From assembly GCA_000437355.1 (NCBI GenBank), contig FR899749.1, positions 1 through 12,423 on the forward strand: a stretch of 12,423 nucleotides of DNA. Direction: 5' to 3'. Made by a program: the position numbers and the translations under genes. Position 1 is the stretch's first letter. Each line of letters opens with the position of its first letter. The notes beneath the pieces are model-generated. The model made no database searches. It saw nothing but the letters and a program-made list of their open reading frames with translations, and was not told the origin of the DNA. Shown piece after piece: positions 1 to 7,103 of this stretch. The DNA is from Firmicutes bacterium CAG:460. GTDB lineage: Bacteria > Bacillota_I > Bacilli_A > RF39 > UBA660.

Positions 1-14
1 ATTGGTTACTTTAA

Positions 15-893
15 TTAATTACCTTTCACTTGGTTCATTACTTCTTCAGCAAAGTTATCGTTTCTTTTTTCCATACCTTCACCAACTTCGTAACGTACCA
101 TTTTTAGTATTTCTCCACCATTGTTAGCTACATATTTAGCTACTGATAAATCTCCATCTTTAATAAATGCTTGTTCAGCAAGACAGATTTCTTTATAGAA
201 TTTTTGAATTCTTCCTTGAACCATTTTTTCAGCAATTTCTGCTGGTTTTCCTTCATTAATAGCTTGTTCTTTTAAAACATTCTTTTCATTATCTAAAACA
301 TCAGCAGGTACATCACTAGGATTTAAATAAAGTGGTTTCATAGCTGCAGCTTGCATTGATACATCTTTAGCTACGTCTTCACTTGCACCTTTAACAATTG
401 TTAATGCTGCAATTTTTCCTCCCATATGAATGTATGAACCAAAATGTTCATCATCATTTTTAGTTAAAATTTCAAATCTTCTTAAAGATAATTTTTCTCC
501 GATTTTAGCTGTTTTGTTAACAATTAATTCTCCAATTGTTCCTTCAGAAGTTGCTAATTCTTTAGCTTCTTCTACAGTTTTAACATCACTTTTTAATAAA
601 GCCTCACCGATTGTATCAATCATAGCTCTAAATTCTTCATTTTTACTAACAAAGTCTGTTTCACTATTAACTTCTAAGATAACAGCTTTATTTCCATCTA
701 CGTAAATATTTGCTAAACCTTCTGCAGCTATTCTAGATTCTTTTTTAGCAGATTTAGCTATACCTTTTTCTCTTAGGTAATTTACAGCTTCTTCCATGTT
801 TCCATTAGTTTCTGCTAAAGCTTTTTTACAATCCATCATTCCTGCTCCAGTTGCTTCACGTAAATCTTTAACCATACTTGCAGTTACTTCCAT
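15..893 (-). CDS. tsf: Elongation factor Ts (EF-Ts)
   Basis: Guanine-nucleotide exchange factor that releases GDP from EF-Tu in the cytoplasm. The 292-residue length is usual for the family. Seen directly: the N-terminal UBA-like signature LREATGAGMMDCKKAL at residues 11-26, the second EF-Ts signature EVNSETDFVS at 74-83, which contains the TDFV that contacts EF-Tu, and a core-domain segment HMGGKIAALTIV around 155-170. The start has an AGGAGG Shine-Dalgarno site about 6 bases upstream. It lies 11 bases behind rpsB, whose stop codon abuts that site, so the two form the classic rpsB-tsf operon. No promoter is visible between them. Any terminator lies beyond the left edge, because only 14 bases follow the TAA stop. 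Confidence 0.98.
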   Translation of the reverse strand: MEVTASMVKDLREATGAGMMDCKKALAETNGNMEEAVNYLREKGIAKSAKKESRIAAEGLANIYVDGNKAVILEVNSETDFVSKNEEFRAMIDTIGEALLKSDVKTVEEAKELATSEGTIGELIVNKTAKIGEKLSLRRFEILTKNDDEHFGSYIHMGGKIAALTIVKGASEDVAKDVSMQAAAMKPLYLNPSDVPADVLDNEKNVLKEQAINEGKPAEIAEKMVQGRIQKFYKEICLAEQAFIKDGDLSVAKYVANNGGEILKMVRYEVGEGMEKRNDNFAEEVMNQVKGN

Positions 894-904
894 AAATATC
901 CTCC

Positions 905-1831
905 TTATTCACTTAGTTTTGCAACTAATTCATCTTTTTTCATTGTTGAGTAACCTTTAATTCCAGCTTCTTTAGCTAATTTTTTAAGGTCTGCTAATGT
1001 TTTTCCTTCAAGTTCGTCAGCTTTTTCCATTTCTTTTATTTCTTCTAAAACTGTTTCATCTACTTTTACTTCTTTAGTTTTAACTTCTTTAGTTTCTTCT
1101 TTTACATCAGATACTTTTTTGTCATCTTCAGTTACATAGTCATCAAGTGGTAAATCATTTGCTTCACATATAGCATTTGTTAATACCCCTAACATAACTT
1201 TAATACTTCTTACAGCATCATCATTTCCTGGAATAACAAAATCTACATCATCTGGGTCACAGTTAGTATCAACTACACCAAATACTGGAATATGTAATTT
1301 TCTTGCTTCTTTAATTGCATTGTATTCTTTTTTAGGGTCAACAATAATTAAAGCTTGTGGAAGTTTATCCATTGCACGAATACCACATAGTACTTTATTT
1401 AATTTTTCATATTCCTTTTTAAGTCCAACAACTTCTTTTTTAGGAAGTAAATCAAATGTACCATTCTTTTCCATTTCTTCGATTTCTTCAAGTCTTTTAA
1501 CTCTTCTTCTGATTGTTCTGAAATTTGTAAGTGTTCCGCCTAACCATCTTTCAGTTACATAGTAAGAATTACTTCTTGTTGCTTCTTCTAAGCAAACTTC
1601 TTGTGCTTGTTTTCTAGTACCTACGAATAAGAATTTACCACCATTACTAGCGATTGTCTTAACTTCTTCGTAAGCTGCTTCTAAACATGCTTTTGTTTTT
1701 TCTAAGTCGATAATATAAATATCATCCCTAGATGTAAAAATATACTCTTTCATTTTGGGGTTCCATCTTTTTGTTTGATGTCCAAAATGAACTCCAGCTT
1801 CTAATAAATAACTCATAGAAACTACTGCCAT
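905..1831 (-). CDS. rpsB: 30S ribosomal protein S2 with C-terminal Rho_N/SAP-like extension
   Basis: Component of the small subunit head-platform region. Residues 1 to about 226 are a normal S2: MSYLLEAGVHFGHQTKRWNP at 6-25 and the second S2 signature around PQALIIVDPKKEYNAI. The protein is 308 residues, about 60 longer than usual. After ANDLPLDDY comes a charged Lys/Glu linker with TKEVK repeats, then a 30-residue module at 277-306 (KTLADLKKLAKEAGIKGYST, then MKKDEL). By pattern this resembles the Rho N-terminal (Rho_N)/SAP helix-extended-loop-helix fold. The same module ends L20 in this window. The start has a GGAGGG Shine-Dalgarno site 9 bases upstream. The gene leads the rpsB-tsf operon and follows a structured leader. 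The core identity is certain; the function of the tail is unknown. Confidence 0.97.
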   Translation of the reverse strand: MAVVSMSYLLEAGVHFGHQTKRWNPKMKEYIFTSRDDIYIIDLEKTKACLEAAYEEVKTIASNGGKFLFVGTRKQAQEVCLEEATRSNSYYVTERWLGGTLTNFRTIRRRVKRLEEIEEMEKNGTFDLLPKKEVVGLKKEYEKLNKVLCGIRAMDKLPQALIIVDPKKEYNAIKEARKLHIPVFGVVDTNCDPDDVDFVIPGNDDAVRSIKVMLGVLTNAICEANDLPLDDYVTEDDKKVSDVKEETKEVKTKEVKVDETVLEEIKEMEKADELEGKTLADLKKLAKEAGIKGYSTMKKDELVAKLSE

Positions 1832-1858
1832 AAAAAATTCCCTCCTTCGTTTAACTTC

Positions 1859-1916
1859 TTGATACTTCTTCTTAATTCAACACCTTTTAGGCACTAGATG
1901 AATTAATCCATATCAA
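1859..1916 (-). promoter_or_regulatory. Structured rpsB 5' leader RNA
   Basis: Between the rpsB promoter and its Shine-Dalgarno site (1840-1845) the transcript can fold into a nested stem. TTGATA (1911-1916) pairs with TATCAA (1859-1864). TTAATTCA (1899-1906) pairs perfectly with TGAATTAA (1872-1879). The tip is a wobble-rich AGTGCC/GGTGTT stem with a TAAAA loop. Three stacked helices separated by asymmetric internal loops are more than chance AT pairing usually gives. Autoregulatory rpsB leaders bound by S2 are known in other bacteria. That this one binds S2 is inference. Confidence 0.6.
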
Positions 1917-1946
1917 TGTTTAATAATTGCTTTTACAGCACTTTAA

Positions 1947-1975
1947 ATTCTACCAAAAAAACACTATTTTTACAA
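1947..1975 (-). promoter_or_regulatory. rpsB-tsf promoter
   Basis: -35 TTGTAA at 1970-1975, 17-base spacer, -10 TAGAAT at 1947-1952, giving a leader of about 110 bases. The -35 box lies in the loop and stem of the terminator that ends the upstream racemase-like gene, so the two signals overlap. Confidence 0.7.
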
Positions 1976-1983
1976 GTGTTTTT
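1955..1983 (-). terminator. Intrinsic terminator of the racemase-like gene
   Basis: On the minus strand AAAAACACT and AGTGTTTTT form a 9-bp stem (1975-1983 with 1957-1965) around a 9-base loop. The stem runs into a T tract. It follows the stop codon of the gene at 2001-3143 by about 18 bases and overlaps the rpsB promoter. Confidence 0.7.
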
Positions 1984-2000
1984 CTTAAATTATATGATTT

Positions 2001-3143
2001 TTATAGTAAATTATCTCTTAATTCTTCAGCATTAATATATTTTTTAGTTAAATTATGATTTAGAATACTCATTAAATAATATCTATTAGTGTGTAAAAAA
2101 TCAAGCATTTCATAAACATCACTTTCTTCATTTAAAATGTCTACTCTATCTTTAACTTTGATGTTTTCATCTATTTTAATAAATAATTTATCTATATCAT
2201 CTGATATTACTTCATATTTTTGATTATTTATTACAACATTTTTTATTGCTTTTGTTATGCCATCTTTATGCCCAATCGGACAAACTCCTATAAAGATATC
2301 TTCTTTAGTAATGAATGACTTTCCTACTAAAGTATTTTTAGAAACATTTTTTATATCCATAATTTCACTAGTTATGTTAAATATTAATTCTAAATCTATA
2401 TTTGGAAATTCTAATCTTCCATATTTCTTTTCTATATTTTTTATCTTAGTTCTAGTAAAAAAATCATCATTTAGGTTTTCTTCAATACCTAAAATAGATA
2501 AATCAAACCTTATTCCATTTACATAATCTAACTTTTTATGATACATTATTGGTTCATTTAAATGAATCATTATATCTTTATTTATAAATGGTTTTATTAT
2601 TTCATAGAAGTTATTAACTTGTTCATAATAAAAATTATCTAAAATACCAAAAGATGTTAAATCCGTATAAATACCTGTTAAAGTAATATTTTTAGCATCA
2701 TTTATTATATTAATTATTTCTCCTAGCTCTTTTTGATTATTAATACCTAAAATATTAGAACCATTATCAATTAGAATTTGAACATTTAAATTATCTTTAA
2801 ATTTTAAACTTAAAAGCATTTCTAAATATTTTTTACTAAATATTGTTATTGTTACATCATTATTTAAACAATCATAAACTTCATCTTTGGTAACATAATA
2901 ACTTGTTAAAATAGGAATAGTTTTATTAAATTTTCTTATTTCTAAAGCTTCTTTTAAGGACCCCACTAAACAATAATTAATACCAAACATGTTCATTGTA
3001 TCAATTATTTTTAAACCCATTCCATGAGCATTATCTTTTAAATCTACTATTTTATATTTATAATCACTATAACTTTTAGATAGCAATTTTGTGTTATTTT
3101 TTAATTTTTCTAAATCTATTTCTAAAATTGTTTCGTACTTCAT
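2001..3143 (-). CDS. Alanine racemase-like protein (fold III PLP family), active site divergent
   Basis: The 380 residues align along their length with bacterial alanine racemases. There is an N-terminal strand EIDLEKLKNNTKLL, a lysine segment VDLKDNAHGMG whose K36 matches the PLP Schiff-base lysine of the usual VKANAYGHG, and a C-terminal beta domain with CPIGHKDG (288-295) and IDKLFIKID. Several residues needed for racemisation look replaced. The base Tyr of GYADG is His292. The His of the usual TH(F) motif is Asp161. The Tyr after the lysine is His40. The Arg of DTGMGR is Ile131. The Ser of the usual NS motif is Glu197. Arg212, matching the Arg that contacts the pyridine nitrogen, is kept. 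The start at 3143 is chosen because GAGG lies 8 bases upstream and a strong promoter precedes it; a longer frame to 3191 would begin at the -35 box. It may be a repurposed or non-racemising PLP-binding protein. Family confidence is good, activity doubtful. Confidence 0.8.
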   Translation of the reverse strand: MKYETILEIDLEKLKNNTKLLSKSYSDYKYKIVDLKDNAHGMGLKIIDTMNMFGINYCLVGSLKEALEIRKFNKTIPILTSYYVTKDEVYDCLNNDVTITIFSKKYLEMLLSLKFKDNLNVQILIDNGSNILGINNQKELGEIINIINDAKNITLTGIYTDLTSFGILDNFYYEQVNNFYEIIKPFINKDIMIHLNEPIMYHKKLDYVNGIRFDLSILGIEENLNDDFFTRTKIKNIEKKYGRLEFPNIDLELIFNITSEIMDIKNVSKNTLVGKSFITKEDIFIGVCPIGHKDGITKAIKNVVINNQKYEVISDDIDKLFIKIDENIKVKDRVDILNEESDVYEMLDFLHTNRYYLMSILNHNLTKKYINAEELRDNLL

Positions 3144-3162
3144 AAATTTACCTCGTAAAATT

Positions 3163-3191
3163 ATTATAAAGGATAGACTTATTTTTTTCAA
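3163..3191 (-). promoter_or_regulatory. Promoter of the racemase-like gene
   Basis: -35 TTGAAA at 3186-3191, 17-base spacer and consensus -10 TATAAT at 3163-3168. They lie just ahead of the GAGG site and start codon at 3143. The site overlaps the oppositely directed helicase promoter. Confidence 0.8.
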
Positions 3192-3202
3192 TATGATAAA
3201 AT
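3174..3202 (+). promoter_or_regulatory. Putative helicase promoter
   Basis: -35-like TAGACT at 3174-3179, 17-base spacer and -10 TAAAAT at 3197-3202. Transcription would begin near 3209, downstream of the first in-frame ATG (3201). This argues for the second ATG at 3231 as the real start. The -35 match is only moderate. Confidence 0.5.
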
Positions 3203-3230
3203 GAATTTGGATAAAACAAAAAGACTAATT

Positions 3231-4583
3231 ATGAAACCAGATAAATATCAATTGGATGCTATAAAAAGCACTAAAAATACCCTTTTAATCGCCGGAGCTG
3301 GGGCTGGTAAAACATTTACTATTGTTGAAAAAATCAAATATTTAGTAAATGAAATTGATATAAAACAGGAAGAAATACTTGTCATTTCATTTACTAATAA
3401 AAGTGTTAATGATTTAAAAAAGAAAATAGATTTTGATATAAATATAATGACTTTTCATAAACTAGCTATGAGTGTATTAGATAAAAAAAATATTAATTAT
3501 AACTTAGTTAGTGATACAGAACTAGAATTTATAACTAATGAATATTTTAGGAGCATTGATTTAGAAAAAAGAGATGAAATACTTAGATATTTTAAAGAAT
3601 ATGACTATGATAAATTTTTAAATAGTTATAAATATATTCAGTTTAAAAAAATAATTATTACTTTAATTAAGTTATATAAAACTAATAATAAAAATAAAGA
3701 TGATATTAAAAAGTTGTTTTTAAAAGATTATTTTTTAAGTAAATATACTTATATTATAAAATGTCTGTATGATAATGAATTAAATTCTAGTAATAGATTG
3801 GATTTTGATGATTTAATTATTAAAGCAACACAATGTTTAGATGAAGATTTAGGTTATAAATATATTATTATTGATGAATTTCAAGATACTTCTTTGATTA
3901 GATTTAATCTTATAAAAAAAATTAAAGAATTGTCTGGTTCTACCTTTTTTTGTGTTGGAGATGATTATCAATCTATTTATCATTTTTCAGGTTGTGATAT
4001 AAATATTTTTTTGAATTTTACAAAATACATTCCAAATTCTGAAATAAAAAAATTAAAATATACATATAGAAATAGTCAGGAACTAATAGATGTTAGTTCA
4101 AAATTTGTTATGAAAAATGAAAGTCAGATAAAAAAAGAGTTACTTAGTCATAAACATTTAGAAAAACCAATAGAATTTGTTTATTATATTAATCCTAGAA
4201 AAGCTTTTAAAAAACTATACAATAAATTAAAATGTGAAAATAATGATTTACTTGTTCTAGGAAGAAATAATTTTGATATAAAAAAGGTTAGTAATGAGGA
4301 AATAAGAGAGTTTATGAGTGTTCATTCATCGAAAGGTTTAGAGGCTGAAAATGTAATTTTAATTAATTTAACTGATGGATTATATGGTTTTCCAAATAAA
4401 TTAATAAATTCTAAGTTAATAGAAGAACTTCATCCTTCTGATAAAACCTATCTTTATGCTGAAGAACGTAGACTTTTTTATGTAGCACTTACTAGGACTA
4501 AAAATAAAGTTTATATCTTAGTTCCTTTATTTAATAAATCTATTTTTATAAAAGAATTAAAAAAGATAATACATTTTAAGTAG
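3231..4583 (+). CDS. Compact UvrD/Rep-family (SF1A) DNA helicase
   Basis: ATP-dependent helicase, presumably translocating 3'-5' on single-stranded DNA in repair or replication restart. All core motifs are visible (450-residue numbering): Q-motif DKYQLDAI (4-11), Walker A GAGAGKT (22-28), Ia VISFTNKS, Ic MTFHKLA, II IIIDEFQDT (212-220), III VGDDYQSIY (242-250), IV YTYRNSQEL (277-285), V VHSSKGLEAENV, VI EERRLFYVALTRTK (411-424). UvrD, Rep and PcrA are about 650-750 residues. Here only about 80 residues separate motifs IV and V, so the 2B subdomain is reduced or absent. The ATG at 3201 lies inside the likely -10 box, so I prefer 3231. Neither start has a clear Shine-Dalgarno site. It is the only plus-strand protein gene. 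Specific role not assignable. Confidence 0.85.
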   Translation: MKPDKYQLDAIKSTKNTLLIAGAGAGKTFTIVEKIKYLVNEIDIKQEEILVISFTNKSVNDLKKKIDFDINIMTFHKLAMSVLDKKNINYNLVSDTELEFITNEYFRSIDLEKRDEILRYFKEYDYDKFLNSYKYIQFKKIIITLIKLYKTNNKNKDDIKKLFLKDYFLSKYTYIIKCLYDNELNSSNRLDFDDLIIKATQCLDEDLGYKYIIIDEFQDTSLIRFNLIKKIKELSGSTFFCVGDDYQSIYHFSGCDINIFLNFTKYIPNSEIKKLKYTYRNSQELIDVSSKFVMKNESQIKKELLSHKHLEKPIEFVYYINPRKAFKKLYNKLKCENNDLLVLGRNNFDIKKVSNEEIREFMSVHSSKGLEAENVILINLTDGLYGFPNKLINSKLIEELHPSDKTYLYAEERRLFYVALTRTKNKVYILVPLFNKSIFIKELKKIIHFK

Positions 4584-4605
4584 GATTTAAGCAAGATTTA
4601 AGCAA
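4584..4605 (+). repeat. 11-bp tandem duplication behind the helicase
   Basis: GATTTAAGCAA occurs twice in perfect tandem immediately after the helicase TAG stop, and GAT follows as the start of a third copy. A 17-codon open frame (ATG at 4607, stop at 4658-4660, MPFELTNEILEKVMKAN) begins just after it. That frame has no ribosome binding site and I do not recognise it. The region looks like degraded sequence. Confidence 0.6.
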
Positions 4606-4674
4606 GATGCCATTTGAATTAACAAATGAAATACTAGAAAAAGTTATGAAAGCAAACTAAAATAAATTCAATTC

Positions 4675-4842
4675 ATAGCTCTTTGGCTATTTAAAATAAA
4701 TAATCCTCTTTCTGCTAATAAAATTATGGATAAGTTACATTAAAAAAGAAGTATGTATTTAGACCCAATTAAGCAAGGACTTATAAAATTAACTATTCCA
4801 GATAAGCCAACAAGCAAAAATCAAAAATATTATAAAATTTAA
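4675..4842 (+). pseudogene. 3' remnant of a Schlafen/AlbA_2-type ATP-binding protein gene
   Basis: One reading frame gives LFKINNPLSANKIMDKLH, then an in-frame TAA (4741-4743), then MYLDPIKQGLIKLTIPDK followed by PTSKNQKYYKI and a stop at 4840-4842. The ending LIKLTIPDKPTSKNQKY matches my memory of the C-terminal winged-helix region of AlbA_2/Schlafen-like ATP-binding proteins (often annotated as putative DNA-binding or RecG-like). There a segment of the form YLxPLxxxGLIxxTIPDKPxSxxQKY ends the protein. The preceding residues would be the start of that winged helix, broken by the stop and probably a small deletion. No upstream part of such a gene is present. Recognition is by pattern only. 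Confidence 0.6.
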
Positions 4843-4880
4843 AAGAACCTGTATTTTTACTTTTACAGGTTCTTGTTTTT
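4843..4880. terminator. Bidirectional terminator between helicase remnant and pnp
   Basis: A perfect 11-bp stem, AAGAACCTGTA (4843-4853) with TACAGGTTCTT (4864-4874), surrounds a 10-base loop. On the plus strand GTTTTTATT follows. On the minus strand the stem ends in TTCTTTTAAATTTT, just behind the pnp stop codon. It should end transcription from both sides. Confidence 0.85.
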
Positions 4881-4888
4881 ATTAGAAA

Positions 4889-7054
4889 TTATTCTTTATT
4901 TTTTTCTGTTTTTTCTTTCTTTTCTGGTTTTGGCAAACATTCTTTACGAGAAAGATTTAATCTTCCACGATTATCATAACCTAGAGATTTAACCATGATT
5001 TCATCACCAACGCTGAACATATCACTTGGTTTTTCTACTCTTTCCCAGGCAAGTTGTGAAACATGTACTAAACCTTCACATCCTGGCCATAGTTCTACGA
5101 AACAACCAAAATCTTCAACTTTTGTGATTTTTCCAGTATAAACTTTGCCTTCTTCAACTTCACGAATGACATCAAGTATCATTTGTTTAGTTTTAGCAAT
5201 TATATCTTTATCAGTATGGTAAATTATTACTCTTCCATCATCTTCAAGGTCAACTTTAACAGCATCTTTATCATTTACTGTTGCAACATTTGATGCTTCA
5301 AGAATAATTTTGGTAATCATTTCTCCACCCTTACCAATGATATCTCTAATTTTTTCTGGGTCAACATTAAATGTTTCAATCTTAGGGGCATACTTACTTA
5401 CTTCTTTACGTGGTTCTGGAATAGCACTTTCCATAACATCTAGAATTTCCATACGAGCTTTTTTAGCTTGAGCTAGAGCTTCACCAAGAATTTCTTTTGT
5501 TACACCTTTAATTTTAATATCCATTTGTAATGCTGTGATACCTTCACGTGTTCCTGCTACTTTAAAGTCCATGTCACCCATGTGGTCTTCAAGACCTTGA
5601 ATATCAGTTAGAATTGTGTACTTACTTCCATCTGGGCTAGTGATAAGTCCCATTGCTATTCCTGCAACTGGAGCTTTAATTGGAACACCTGCTGCCATTA
5701 AGCTTAAACATCCTGAACAAATTGTTGCTTGACTAGATGAACCATTGCTTTCTAAAACTTCACTAACTACACGAATTGTGTATGGGAATTCTTCTTCAGA
5801 TGGAATAACTTGAGCTAGAGCTCTTTCCCCTAAAGCACCATGTCCAATTTCTCTTCTTCCCGGAGAACCATATCTTCCAACTTCACCTACTGAGAATTGT
5901 GGGAAGTTATAATGAAGCATAAATCTTTTTGTATCTTCAATTCCAAGTCCATCAAGAATTTGATGTTCACCTAGGGCACCTAAAGTTGTTGTTGCTAAAA
6001 CTTGAGTTTCTCCTCTTGAGAATAGTGCAGAACCATGAGTTCTTGCGAGTAAATCTATACCAGCATAAAGTGGCCTAATTTCATCCATCTTTCTGCCATC
6101 CGGTCTAATATGTTCATCAGTGATAAGACGTCTTACTTCTCCACCTTCAATTAAATGAAGAACTTTACTTACTTGAGCCATTTTATTGTTCTTATCCTCA
6201 TCTTCGGCATATACTTCATCAAAATGAGCCATTGTATTTTCTTTAACTTCATCAATTTTGGCATATTTTTCTAGTTTTTCTTTAATTTGAATAGCTGCAA
6301 GCATATCAGCAGTCGCAAAATCTCTTACAGACTTTTCGATTTCACTATCAATTTCTGCCTTAGGTAGTTCAACTTTTTCTACCCCGATTTCATCAATAAT
6401 ACTTTGTTCAAATTCACATAATTTTTTAATATTTTCATGAGCAAACATTAAAGCATCAAGCATTAATTCTTCACTAACTTCTTTAGAACCAGCTTCAACC
6501 ATGCAAATAGCATCTTTAGTTCCTGCTACTGTTAAGTGTAGTTCACTTACTTCGTTTTGTTCTGCAGTTGGATTAATAACAAATTTACCATCAACTAATC
6601 CAACTATAACACCTGCTACTGGTCCATCAAACGGAATATTTGATATACCTAAACATAGAGATGAACCAAATAATGCAGTCATTTCTGGTGAATTATCTTG
6701 GTCAACAGATAAAACTGTGTTAATTACTTGAATTTCATTTCTTAAATTTTCATCAAACATTGGTCTGATTGGTCTATCTATAAGTCTTGCAGCAAGGGTT
6801 GCAGCATCACTTGGGCGACCTTCTCTTTTAATAAATCCACCAGGAATTTTACCTACCGAATATAATCTTTCTTGATATAAAACCTGTAATGGAAAGAAAT
6901 CTTGTGATACTGGAGTTTTTCCCATTACACAAACAGATAATACTGCTGTATCTCCATATCTTACTAGTACTGCACCATTTGTTTGTTTTGCTAATTCTCC
7001 AGTTTCTACAACTAACTGTCTTCCATCAAAATCTAATTTAAATACTTTCTTCAT
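4889..7054 (-). CDS. pnp: Polyribonucleotide nucleotidyltransferase (PNPase)
   Basis: Phosphate-dependent 3'-5' exoribonuclease of mRNA turnover, acting as a trimeric ring in the cytoplasm. Domain order visible in 721 residues: first RNase PH-like domain with IPGGFIKREGRPSD, an all-helical linker region, the second catalytic RNase PH domain (HIRPDGRKMDEIRPL, GSPGRREIGHGALGERAL, DMDFKVAGTREG and TALQMDIKI with the conserved aspartates), KH domain with the GKGG loop near DPEKIRDIIGKGGEMITKII, and a C-terminal S1 domain (GKITKVEDFGCFVELWPGCE through GRLNLSRKE). A Lys/Glu-rich tail ends the protein. The start at 7054 is preferred over an ATG two codons earlier, because AAAGG lies 6 bases upstream of it and overlaps the other. 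It lies about 50 bases downstream of rpsO, the usual pairing, with a terminator-like hairpin between. Confidence 0.98.
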   Translation of the reverse strand: MKKVFKLDFDGRQLVVETGELAKQTNGAVLVRYGDTAVLSVCVMGKTPVSQDFFPLQVLYQERLYSVGKIPGGFIKREGRPSDAATLAARLIDRPIRPMFDENLRNEIQVINTVLSVDQDNSPEMTALFGSSLCLGISNIPFDGPVAGVIVGLVDGKFVINPTAEQNEVSELHLTVAGTKDAICMVEAGSKEVSEELMLDALMFAHENIKKLCEFEQSIIDEIGVEKVELPKAEIDSEIEKSVRDFATADMLAAIQIKEKLEKYAKIDEVKENTMAHFDEVYAEDEDKNNKMAQVSKVLHLIEGGEVRRLITDEHIRPDGRKMDEIRPLYAGIDLLARTHGSALFSRGETQVLATTTLGALGEHQILDGLGIEDTKRFMLHYNFPQFSVGEVGRYGSPGRREIGHGALGERALAQVIPSEEEFPYTIRVVSEVLESNGSSSQATICSGCLSLMAAGVPIKAPVAGIAMGLITSPDGSKYTILTDIQGLEDHMGDMDFKVAGTREGITALQMDIKIKGVTKEILGEALAQAKKARMEILDVMESAIPEPRKEVSKYAPKIETFNVDPEKIRDIIGKGGEMITKIILEASNVATVNDKDAVKVDLEDDGRVIIYHTDKDIIAKTKQMILDVIREVEEGKVYTGKITKVEDFGCFVELWPGCEGLVHVSQLAWERVEKPSDMFSVGDEIMVKSLGYDNRGRLNLSRKECLPKPEKKEKTEKNKE

Positions 7055-7069
7055 AAACATCCTTTCTAA

Positions 7070-7101
7070 AATAAAAAGACACTAAAAACAAGTGCCCTTT
7101 T
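7070..7101 (-). terminator. rpsO-pnp intergenic hairpin (probable leaky terminator)
   Basis: On the minus strand AAAAGGGCACT and AGTGTCTTTTT pair around a TGTTTTT loop. The T-rich end leads into TATTTT, a few bases after the rpsO stop. I see no pnp promoter downstream of it, so pnp must depend on readthrough or on processing here. A terminator or RNase III site between rpsO and pnp is well known in E. coli. Confidence 0.7.
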
Positions 7102-7103
7102 AA

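Noticed and set aside
430..705. Plus-strand open frame opposite tsf
   Set aside because: Low-complexity Ser/Leu/Ile-rich antisense shadow of a certain gene, without a ribosome site.
1320..1562. Plus-strand open frame opposite rpsB
   Set aside because: Antisense shadow of the S2 core, no ribosome site or promoter.
2257..2526. Plus-strand open frame opposite the racemase-like gene
   Set aside because: Antisense shadow, no ribosome site, no recognisable protein.
4607..4660. 17-codon frame MPFELTNEILEKVMKAN as a small peptide gene
   Set aside because: No ribosome site or promoter, lies in decayed sequence and matches no family I know.
4675..4692. ATAGC/GCTAT hairpin as helicase terminator
   Set aside because: Only 5 bp and no T run follows; the strong hairpin at 4843-4880 serves instead.
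6501..6731. Plus-strand open frame opposite pnp
   Set aside because: Antisense shadow of a conserved PNPase region.
7055..7060. pnp start two codons earlier
   Set aside because: That ATG overlaps the AAAGG ribosome site, while the ATG at 7054 is spaced correctly.
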